Assembly (NCBI RefSeq): GCF_003011965.1
Contig: NZ_PXWG01000070.1
Location: 1 to 32,487 of the forward strand
Source of the DNA: Streptosporangium nondiastaticum
GTDB lineage: Bacteria; Actinomycetota; Actinomycetes; Streptomycetales; Streptomycetaceae
Length of the DNA: 32,487 nt
Reading direction: 5' to 3'
A program made the position numbers and the translations under genes. The first letter of the stretch is position 1; every line of letters begins with the position of its first letter. Positions 14,796-21,401 of this stretch are shown one piece after another. A model generated the notes under the pieces. The model saw only the letters and a list, made by a program, of their open reading frames with translations, made no database searches and had not been told where the DNA came from.

Positions 14796-14934
14796 GACGT
14801 CAGACCGGACCACGGGTGCGCAAGGGCTCACGGGTGCGCCGTGGGGGCGGTACGGCGACCCGCGGTACGGCGTTACGGTTGATCCGTCGCCGGACGGCAG
14901 TGCCGGCCTGGGAAGAGAAGCTGGAGGAGGCGCC

Positions 14935-16002
14935 GTGCACGGTGAATACAAGGTGCCGGGCGGCAAACTCGTCGTCGTCGACCTGGACGTCGAGTCCGCC
15001 GCGCAGGGAGAGGTGCTGCGCGGCGTGCGCGTGGCCGGGGACTTCTTCCTCGAACCCGACGAGGCGCTCCTGGACATCAACCGCGCCCTGGAGGGCGCGC
15101 CCGCCGATCTGACCGCCCCGCAGCTCGCGGCGCGCATCGACGCCGCGCTGCCCGAGGGCACGGTCATGTTCGGCTTCACCTCCGAGGCCGTGGGCATCGC
15201 CGTCCGCCGTGCCCTGGCGAACGCCACCGACTGGCATCACTACGACTGGCAGCTGATCCACGACGGCCCCCAGTCCCCCGCCCTGCACATGGCCCTCGAC
15301 GAGGTCCTGACGGCCGAGGTGGCGGCCGGGCGGCGGCCGCCGACGCTGCGCGTGTGGGAGTGGGCCTCCCCGGCGGTGGTCATCGGCAGCTTCCAGTCGC
15401 TGCGCAACGAGGTGGACCCGGAGGGCGCCGAGCGCCACGGCATGACGGTGGTGCGCCGCATCAGCGGCGGCGGGGCCATGTTCATCGAGCCGGGCAACAC
15501 CATCACCTACTCGCTGTGCGTGCCGGACGCCCTGGTCCAAGGCCTCTCCTTCGCCGACAGCTACGCCTATCTCGACGACTGGGTCCTGGGCGCCCTGGAG
15601 GGCATGGGCGTCAAGGCCTGGTACCAGCCCCTCAACGACATCGCCACCGACTCCGGCAAGATCGCGGGCGCGGCGCAGAAGCGGCTGGTGGGCGCCGAGG
15701 GCGCGGTGCTGCACCACGTGACGATGGCGTACGACATCGACGCGGACAAGATGCTGGACGTGCTGCGCATCGGCAAGGAGAAGCTGTCGGACAAGGGCAC
15801 GAAGAGCGCCAAGAAGCGCGTCGACCCGCTCCGCCGCCAGACCGGCCTGCCGCGTGCCGACGTCATCGAGAAGATGATCGACACCTTCCGCGGCCGGTAC
15901 GGCCTGACGGAAGGCGCGGTCACCCCCGAGGAGATGGCGCGGGCGGAGGAACTGGCGGCGGTGAAGTTCTCCTCCGAGGAGTGGACGGCCCGGGTGCCGT
16001 AG
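14935..16002 (+). CDS. Lipoate-protein ligase A-type enzyme, permuted domains
   Basis: A 355-residue protein of the LplA/LipB/BirA family that attaches lipoate (or a related acid) to lysines of E2 or GcvH proteins. Residues 1-95 (KVPGGKLVVVDLDVE, then VAGDFFLEPDEALLDIN) match the small accessory domain found at the C-terminus of E. coli LplA or as a separate LplB. Residues about 100-325 are the catalytic domain: VVIGSFQSLRNEVD (148-161), RRISGGGAMFIEPGN (174-188) and GKIAGAAQKR with the catalytic-type Lys242. GTG 14935 is preceded by GGAGGAGG four nt upstream, which decides the start; longer in-frame versions would overlap the divergent gene. Free lipoate use versus octanoate transfer cannot be told apart. 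Confidence 0.92.
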   Translation: MHGEYKVPGGKLVVVDLDVESAAQGEVLRGVRVAGDFFLEPDEALLDINRALEGAPADLTAPQLAARIDAALPEGTVMFGFTSEAVGIAVRRALANATDWHHYDWQLIHDGPQSPALHMALDEVLTAEVAAGRRPPTLRVWEWASPAVVIGSFQSLRNEVDPEGAERHGMTVVRRISGGGAMFIEPGNTITYSLCVPDALVQGLSFADSYAYLDDWVLGALEGMGVKAWYQPLNDIATDSGKIAGAAQKRLVGAEGAVLHHVTMAYDIDADKMLDVLRIGKEKLSDKGTKSAKKRVDPLRRQTGLPRADVIEKMIDTFRGRYGLTEGAVTPEEMARAEELAAVKFSSEEWTARVP

Positions 16003-16034
16003 GGCCCGGCGGCCCGGCGGCCCGGCGGCCCGGC
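16003..16034. repeat. 4 x 8-bp perfect repeat filling a convergent gap
   Basis: GGCCCGGC is repeated four times without change from 16003 to 16034. The gap between the stop of the lipoate ligase gene (16002) and the stop of the LLM gene (16035) is exactly this array. Its extreme GC content could stall RNA polymerase, so a terminator role is possible. Confidence 0.9.
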
Positions 16035-17033
16035 TCAGCTCAGCGCCGGGATCAGGTGCTCGCCGTACGCGTCGATCGTCGCCTCCTTCGCGTCGTGCAT
16101 CGCGTACACCGCGAACTGGTCCACGCCCAGCTCGCGGAGGTGTTCCAGGCGTTCGCGGTGGGCCGGGGCGGGGCCCAGGAGGCAGAAGCGGTCCACGATC
16201 TCGTCGGGGACGAAGTCGGTGGAGGGGTTTCCGGCGCGGCCGTGGTGGCTGTAGTCGTACCCCTGGCGTTGCTTGATGTAGGCGGTCAGGGAGTCGGGGA
16301 TCTCGGTGGAGTGCTCGCCGTAGCGGCTGACGAGGTCGGCCACGTGGTTGCCGACCATGCCGCCGAACCAGCGGCACTGCTCGCGGGCGTGGGCGAGGTC
16401 GTCGCCGACGTAGGCGGGGGCGGCCACGCAGATGGTGACCGCGGCCGGGTCGCGGCCGGCCTCGGCGGCCGCCTCCCGCACGTGTTTGATCATCCATTCG
16501 GTGAGGAACGGGTCGGCGAGCTGGAGGATGAAGCCGTCGGCCTCCTGGCCCGCGAGGGCGAGGGCCTTGGGGCCGTAGGCGGCCATCCAGACGGGGAGCT
16601 TGCCGTCGCGGACCCAGGGGATGCGCAGGGGCGTGCCGCCGACGTCGGCCTCGCGGCCCTCGGCGAGGTCGCGGATGACGCGGATGGACTCCCGCAGCGA
16701 CGCGAGGGTGTTGGGCTTGCGGCCGGCCACGCGCATCGCGGAGTCGCCGCGGCCGATGCCGCACACCGTGCGGTTGCCGTACATGTCGTTGAGGGTGGCG
16801 AAGGTGGAGGCCGTGACCTCGGGGGTGCGGGTGGAGGGGTTGGTGACCATCGGCCCCACGACGAGCCGCTCGGTGTGCTCCAGGATGCGGCTGTAGATGA
16901 CGAACGGCTCCTGCCACAGCACGGCGGAGTCGAACGTCCAGCCGTAGCGGAAGCCGGAGCGCTCGGCGCGGCGCATCAGGTCGACGACGGCGGTGGCGGG
17001 CGGGTCTGTCTGCAGGACGAGGCCGAAGTCCAC
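16035..17033 (-). CDS. LLM-class flavin/F420-dependent oxidoreductase
   Basis: A 332-residue luciferase-like TIM-barrel oxidoreductase using FMN or F420. Typical parts are DFGLVLQTDPP at the start, TERLVVGPMVTNPSTRTPEVTAS (about 70-92), GRGDSAMRVAGR (about 106-117), PVWMAAYGPKALALAGQEADG (about 150-170) and the C-terminal LGVDQFAVYAMHD. GTG 17033 is chosen because GAGGAG stands 7 nt upstream. It is the last gene of a set with dihydropyrimidinase, aminotransferase and amidohydrolase and lies 53 nt behind the dihydropyrimidinase stop. In that setting it may reduce or oxidise the pyrimidine or hydantoin ring before hydrolysis, taking the place of a dihydropyrimidine dehydrogenase, for which no gene is seen here. 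That role is inference. Confidence 0.9.
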   Translation of the reverse strand: MDFGLVLQTDPPATAVVDLMRRAERSGFRYGWTFDSAVLWQEPFVIYSRILEHTERLVVGPMVTNPSTRTPEVTASTFATLNDMYGNRTVCGIGRGDSAMRVAGRKPNTLASLRESIRVIRDLAEGREADVGGTPLRIPWVRDGKLPVWMAAYGPKALALAGQEADGFILQLADPFLTEWMIKHVREAAAEAGRDPAAVTICVAAPAYVGDDLAHAREQCRWFGGMVGNHVADLVSRYGEHSTEIPDSLTAYIKQRQGYDYSHHGRAGNPSTDFVPDEIVDRFCLLGPAPAHRERLEHLRELGVDQFAVYAMHDAKEATIDAYGEHLIPALS

Positions 17034-17086
17034 GGCGGTGCTCCTCACTTCATGCGTGGTGCGTCGTTGCGCAGGTGCGTGCGTGA

Positions 17087-18487
17087 TTACGTCAGGTACT
17101 GGCAGGTGGTGCGGGGGACGTAGCGGCCGTGGCCGGCGCGCCCGGTGAACTTCCGCCGGTCGATGACCACCTCGCCGCGGGAGAGGACGGTCTCGACCCG
17201 TCCGGTGACGCGTTTTCCCTCGTAGGCGGAGTAGTCGACGTTCATGTGGTGGGTCGCGGCCGAGAGGGTCTGCTCGGCGTGCGGGTCGTAGATGACGAGG
17301 TCGGCGTCGCCGCCGGGGACGATGGTGCCCTTGTGCGGGGCGAGGCCGAACATCCGGGCGGGGGCGGCGCAGGCGATCTCGATCCAGCGGCGGCGGCTGA
17401 TGTGTCCGTCCACCACGGCCTGATGGAGGAGATCCATCCGGTTCTCCACGCCGGGCAGGCCGTTGGGGATCTTCGAGAAGTCTCCGCGGCCGAGCTCCTT
17501 CTGGCCGGAGAAGCAGAAGGGGCAGTGGTCGGTGGAGACGACCTGGAGGTCGTCGGTGCGCAGGCCGCGCCAGAGGGCGGCCTGGTGTTCGCGGGGGCGC
17601 AGCGGGGTGGAGCAGACGTACTTCGCGCCCTCGAAGTCCGGCTCGGCGAGGTTGTCGGTGGACAGGAAGAGGTACTGCGGGCAGGTCTCGCCGAAGACGG
17701 GCAGGTCCTTGTGGCGGGCCCGGGCGAGCTCGGCGACGGCTTCCTCGGCGGAGACGTGCACGACGTAGAGCGGGCTGCCGGCCACCTGAGCCAGGGCGAT
17801 GGCCCGGTGCGTGGCCTCCGCCTCCAGCAGGGCCTTGCGGACCTCTCCGTGGTGGCGGGGGTCGGTTCGCCCGGCGGCCAGGGCCTGTTCGACGAGGACG
17901 TCGATGGCGATGCCGTTCTCGGCGTGCATCATGATCAGGCCGCCGTTGCCGGCGGCGCGCTGCATGGCGCGCAGGATCTGCCCGTCGTCGCTGTAGAAGA
18001 CGCCGGGGTAGGCCATGAAGAGCTTGAAGGAGGTCACCCCCTCCCCCACGAGCAGGTCCATCTCCTTCAGCGAGGCCTCGTTCACGTCCGAGAGGATCAT
18101 GTGGAAGGCGTAGTCGATCGCGCACTTCCCGTCCGCCTTGGCGTGCCAGCGGTCGAGCCCTTCGCGCAGCGCCTGACCGCGGCTCTGGACGGCGAAGTCG
18201 ACGAGGGTGGTCGTGCCGCCCCAGGCGGCGGCGCGGGTGCCGGTCTCGAAGTCGTCGGAGGAGGCGGTGCCGCCGAAGGGGAAGTCGAGGTGCGTGTGGG
18301 CGTCGACGCCGCCGGGGATGACGTACTTCCCGGTGGCGTCCAGGGTGCGGTCGGCCTGCCAGCGCTGGGCGAAGGCGCTGCCGGGTGCGGCGAGGGCCGC
18401 GACCTTGCCGTCCTCGACGAGGACGTCGGCGCGGGTCTCCTCGGCGGCGGTGATGACGAGGCCGCCGCGGATGGCCGTGGTGGTCAT
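17087..18487 (-). CDS. hydA: Dihydropyrimidinase / hydantoinase
   Basis: A 466-residue cyclic amidohydrolase that opens dihydrouracil or 5-substituted hydantoins to N-carbamoyl amino acids. The binuclear metal site is complete: His64 and His66 in DAHTHLD, carboxylated-type Lys155 in SFKLF, His188 in MMHAEN, His244 in VVHVS and Asp320 in VVSTDHCPF. Length and order match bacterial dihydropyrimidinases. The start overlaps the aminotransferase stop (ATGA at 18484-18487), so translation is coupled. Its upstream neighbours supply the next two steps, hydrolysis of the N-carbamoyl product and transamination of beta-alanine. A hydantoin substrate remains possible. Confidence 0.95.
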   Translation of the reverse strand: MTTTAIRGGLVITAAEETRADVLVEDGKVAALAAPGSAFAQRWQADRTLDATGKYVIPGGVDAHTHLDFPFGGTASSDDFETGTRAAAWGGTTTLVDFAVQSRGQALREGLDRWHAKADGKCAIDYAFHMILSDVNEASLKEMDLLVGEGVTSFKLFMAYPGVFYSDDGQILRAMQRAAGNGGLIMMHAENGIAIDVLVEQALAAGRTDPRHHGEVRKALLEAEATHRAIALAQVAGSPLYVVHVSAEEAVAELARARHKDLPVFGETCPQYLFLSTDNLAEPDFEGAKYVCSTPLRPREHQAALWRGLRTDDLQVVSTDHCPFCFSGQKELGRGDFSKIPNGLPGVENRMDLLHQAVVDGHISRRRWIEIACAAPARMFGLAPHKGTIVPGGDADLVIYDPHAEQTLSAATHHMNVDYSAYEGKRVTGRVETVLSRGEVVIDRRKFTGRAGHGRYVPRTTCQYLT

Positions 18488-19824
18488 GGCCGTTCCTTTC
18501 CGGCGATGGTGGACTGCACCTGACGCAGTACGGATTCGAGGACGGCCGCGCCCTCCTCCGCCTCGGCGACGGTGAGGGAGAGCGGCGGAGCGATGCGCAG
18601 GACGTTGGCCTCACGGCCGCCCTTGCCGATCAGCAGGCCTTCTTCCCTGGCCAGTTCGAGGGCGAGGGAGGCGGCTTCGGGCGAGGGGGATCCGTCGTGC
18701 TCGGCGAGCTCGATGCCGATCATCAGGCCGCGGCCGCGCACCTCGCGCACGGCGGGGAAGCCGGCGGTGATGGCGCGGAGCCGCTCGATGAGCAGGCCGC
18801 CGACCCGGCGGGCGTTGCCCTGAAGGTCGTGTTCGAGGAGGTGGGTGAGGTTGGCGAGGCCGGCGGCCATGGTGACGGGACTGCCGCCGAAGGTGGAGAT
18901 GGAGTTGGCGTCGAGGCAGTTCATGACGTCGGCGCGGGCGACGACGCCGCCGATGGACATGCCGTTGCCGATGCCCTTGGCGAAGGTGAGGAGGTCGGGC
19001 GGGCCGTGCTCGGCGTGCGCCTGCCAGCCCCAGAAGTGGTCGCCGGTGCGGCCCCAGCCGGTCTGCACCTCGTCGGTGATCCAGAGGATGCCGTGCTCGG
19101 CGAGGACCTCGCGGAAGGCGGCGTAGAGGCCGTCGGGCGGGGCGGTGAACCCGCCGACGCCCTGGATGGGTTCGGCGATCAGCGCCGCCACGCGGCCGTG
19201 GGTCTGGCCGAGCATGTCCTTCAGGTCGGCGACGCAGGCGGAGACGAAGTCGGGGTCGGGCAGGTGGGCGTAGGGGCCGGAGCGGCGGATCCCGCCGTGG
19301 ACGTAGAGCGTCTGGAGCGGGGAGAGGCTGGTGGGCGACCAGGAGGAGTTGCCGGTGATGGCCACGGCGGAGAAGGAGCGGCCGTGGTAGCTGTTGCGCA
19401 TCGCCAGGATCTGGTTGGAGCGGCGGTACGAGGTGGCGAGCAGGAGGGCCGCGTCGTTGGCTTCGGTGCCGGAGGTGGTGAAGAAGACGCGGGCGTCGGG
19501 GATGCCGGAGAGGGCGGCGATGCGCTCGGCGAGCTCGACCATGTGCCGGTCGAGGTAGAGGGTGGAGGTGTGCAGGATGCGCCCGGCCTGCTCGGCGACG
19601 GCCTTGGTGACCTCGGGCAGGGCGTGGGCGGTCATGGTGGTGAGGATGCCGCCGAAGAAGTCGAGGTAGCGCCGCCCTTGGGAGTCCCGGACGTGGCGGC
19701 CCTCGCCGTGGGTGAGCTCCAGCGGCTCGCGGTAGTAGAGGGCGAGCCACTCGGGCATCACGGCGCGGTGCCGGGCGTGCAGGCGGGTGGCCGGGGAGGC
19801 CCCCGGGCCGCTCGCGGCGGTCAT
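18484..19824 (-). CDS. Class III PLP-dependent aminotransferase
   Basis: A 446-residue omega-type aminotransferase. It has the FFTTSGTEANDAALLLA phosphate-binding segment (114-130), NSYHGRS (144-150), Asp251 in ITDEVQTGWGRTG and the PLP lysine Lys283 in LLTFAKGIGNG. In this operon the natural substrate would be beta-alanine (or 3-aminoisobutyrate), giving malonate semialdehyde; relatives are also annotated as alanine-glyoxylate or 4-aminobutyrate aminotransferases. The start overlaps the stop of the upstream amidohydrolase gene by ATGA at 19821-19824, and its stop overlaps the dihydropyrimidinase start in the same way. Confidence 0.94.
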   Translation of the reverse strand: MTAASGPGASPATRLHARHRAVMPEWLALYYREPLELTHGEGRHVRDSQGRRYLDFFGGILTTMTAHALPEVTKAVAEQAGRILHTSTLYLDRHMVELAERIAALSGIPDARVFFTTSGTEANDAALLLATSYRRSNQILAMRNSYHGRSFSAVAITGNSSWSPTSLSPLQTLYVHGGIRRSGPYAHLPDPDFVSACVADLKDMLGQTHGRVAALIAEPIQGVGGFTAPPDGLYAAFREVLAEHGILWITDEVQTGWGRTGDHFWGWQAHAEHGPPDLLTFAKGIGNGMSIGGVVARADVMNCLDANSISTFGGSPVTMAAGLANLTHLLEHDLQGNARRVGGLLIERLRAITAGFPAVREVRGRGLMIGIELAEHDGSPSPEAASLALELAREEGLLIGKGGREANVLRIAPPLSLTVAEAEEGAAVLESVLRQVQSTIAGKERP

Positions 19825-20663
19825 GGCCGGACCAGCCCGTCGTACGCGTCGGGCCGGCGGTCGCGGTAGAAGGCCCACTGCTGCCGCACCTCGTCGATGA
19901 GGCCGAGGTCCAGGTCGCGGACGAGGAGCTCCTCCTTGGTGTCGCTGGCCACGTCGCCGACGAACTGGCCGCGGGGGTCGACGAAGTAGGACGTGCCGTA
20001 GAAGTCGTCGTCGCCGTACTCCTCCTGGCCGACGCGGTTGATGGCCGCGACGAAGTACGCGTTGGCGACCGCGGCGGCGGGCTGCTCCAGCTTCCACAGG
20101 TGGGACGAGAGGCCGCGGGAGGTGGCGGAGGGGTTGTAGACGAGCTGGGCGCCGTTGAGGCCGAGCTGGCGCCAGCCCTCGGGGAAGTGGCGGTCGTAGC
20201 AGATGTAGACGCCGACCTTGCCGACGGCCGTGTCGAAGACGGGCCAGCCGAGGTTGCCCGGCGCGAAGTAGTACTTCTCCCAGAAGCCCTTGACCTGGGG
20301 GATGTGGTGCTTGCGGTACTTGCCGAGGTAGCTGCCGTCGGCGTCGATGACGGCCGCGGTGTTGTAGTAGAAGCCGGGGCCTTCGGTCTCGAAGACGGGC
20401 ACGACGATCACCATGCCCGTCTCGCGGGCCAGGTCCTGCATGCGGCGGACCGTGGGCCCGTCGGGGACGGGCTCGGCCCAGCGGTAGTGCTCGCTCTCCT
20501 GGACCTGGCAGAAGTAGGGGGCGTTGAAGACCTCTTGGAAGCCGATCACCTTGGCACCCCGGGCGGCGGCCGCGCGGGCGTGCTCCTCGTGCTTGGCGAG
20601 CATGGATTCGGTGTCGCCGGTCCAGGTGGCCTGGACCAGAGCGGCGCGGACGACATTGGCCAT
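19821..20663 (-). CDS. Nitrilase-type amidohydrolase (beta-ureidopropionase-like)
   Basis: A 280-residue carbon-nitrogen hydrolase with the catalytic triad Glu44 (FQEVFNAPYF), Lys118 (GKYRKHHIPQ) and Cys155 (VYICYDRHFPE). The residues around the triad resemble beta-ureidopropionase/N-carbamoyl amino acid amidohydrolases, which release CO2 and ammonia to give beta-alanine. ATG 20663 has AAGGAG six nt upstream. It is the first gene of the four-gene operon; its promoter must lie in 20664-20816, opposite marR. A putrescine-type amidase is the main alternative, but the dihydropyrimidinase next to it favours the ureido role. Confidence 0.93.
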   Translation of the reverse strand: MANVVRAALVQATWTGDTESMLAKHEEHARAAAARGAKVIGFQEVFNAPYFCQVQESEHYRWAEPVPDGPTVRRMQDLARETGMVIVVPVFETEGPGFYYNTAAVIDADGSYLGKYRKHHIPQVKGFWEKYYFAPGNLGWPVFDTAVGKVGVYICYDRHFPEGWRQLGLNGAQLVYNPSATSRGLSSHLWKLEQPAAAVANAYFVAAINRVGQEEYGDDDFYGTSYFVDPRGQFVGDVASDTKEELLVRDLDLGLIDEVRQQWAFYRDRRPDAYDGLVRP

Positions 20664-20810
20664 GAGCTGCTCCTTCACGGGGGCGCCGGCCAGGCTGATC
20701 GGCCTGGCTGACACGCGTAGATCCACGTGTGGTTGCGACCGTAGGGCGCGGCACGCCGCGCGGCAAGACCGTCGATCGTCCTGTGGATAACTCGCCCCGC
20801 CCAGGACAGA

Positions 20811-20849
20811 ACAGAAAAACTTGCAAGTTTGCCTGTCTATATCTACCGT
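20811..20849 (+). promoter_or_regulatory. marR promoter overlapped by a 26-bp dyad
   Basis: A perfect 14-bp palindrome AAACTTGCAAGTTT (20817-20830) is flanked by symmetric ACAG (20811-20814) and CTGT (20833-20836), so 11 of 13 pairs match over 26 bp. A -35 TTGCAA (20821-20826) lies inside it, and 17 nt later comes TACCGT (20844-20849) as -10. The +1 would fall on the ATG at 20856. This is a likely MarR autorepression site. It is 154 bp from the divergent amidohydrolase start, so shared control is possible but not shown. Confidence 0.7.
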
Positions 20850-20855
20850 GGAGGC

Positions 20856-21401
20856 ATGCCCGACAACGAAGCCGGCCAGCCGTCCGGCAAGGACCAGGAC
20901 CGCACGGACCGGGAACGCGACGACCACGACCGCACAGATCACGACCGCACCAATCACGACCGCACCAATCAGGAACGCACCGACCAGGAACGCACCGCCG
21001 CCGACCTGGCCGCGACGGTCTCCCAGCTCATGCGCCGCCTGCGCGTGGCCTCGCCGCAGGGCGCGCTCACCCCCTCCCAGCGCACCGTCCTCGGCCGCCT
21101 CGCCAACGGCGGCCCCGCCACCACCGCGGAGCTGGCCCGCGCGGAGCTCGTCCGCCCGCAGTCCATGCGCGTCATCGTCGCCAAGCTGGAGGAGCTGGAG
21201 CTGGTCGCCCGCACCCCGCACCCCACGGACGGGCGCCAGGTGCTGTTCTCCCTCACCGAGTACGGCGTGGAGGCCGTCGCCTCCGTGCGCCACTCCAAGC
21301 ACGCCTGGCTCGCCGACGCCATCGCCCACCGGCTCTCCCCGGAGGAGCAGCGGACCCTCGCCGAGGCCACCCGCCTGCTCCAGCGTCTGGTGGAGGAATG
21401 A
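20856..21401 (+). CDS. MarR-family transcriptional regulator
   Basis: A 181-residue regulator. The winged HTH spans about residues 68-135: LTPSQRTVLGRLANGG, ATTAELARAELVRPQSMRVI (recognition helix) and the wing HPTDGRQVLFSLTEYG. The first 48 residues are an unusual hydrophilic tail with five pentapeptides (HDRTD, HDRTN, HDRTN, QERTD, QERTA). ATG 20856 fits a leaderless start from the promoter at 20821-20849; GGAGG directly before it is too close to be a normal ribosome site. Its stop overlaps the MFS exporter start (ATGA), so it likely represses itself and the exporter until an effector binds. Confidence 0.92.
   Translation: MPDNEAGQPSGKDQDRTDRERDDHDRTDHDRTNHDRTNQERTDQERTAADLAATVSQLMRRLRVASPQGALTPSQRTVLGRLANGGPATTAELARAELVRPQSMRVIVAKLEELELVARTPHPTDGRQVLFSLTEYGVEAVASVRHSKHAWLADAIAHRLSPEEQRTLAEATRLLQRLVEE
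20925..20999 (+). repeat. 5 x 15-bp in-frame tandem repeat in marR
   Basis: Five 15-bp units (CACGACCGCACAGAT and variants) encode HDRTD, HDRTN, HDRTN, QERTD and QERTA. They make a charged N-terminal tail before the DNA-binding domain and may vary in number between strains. Confidence 0.9.

Noticed and set aside
14527..14934. Extension of the lipoate ligase frame upstream to 14527
   Set aside because: It overlaps the divergent gamma-glutamyltransferase-family gene and lacks family similarity. GGAGGAGG before GTG 14935 fixes the start.
14796..15227. N-terminal extension of the gamma-glutamyltransferase-family gene to 15227
   Set aside because: It would run antisense through the lipoate ligase start; the family begins near MFTTRPTLQGTFG.
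20729..21397. Extension of the MFS transporter frame upstream to 20729
   Set aside because: It overlaps marR in another frame and is Arg/His/Pro-rich without hydrophobic segments. The ATGA overlap at 21398 is a natural coupled start.
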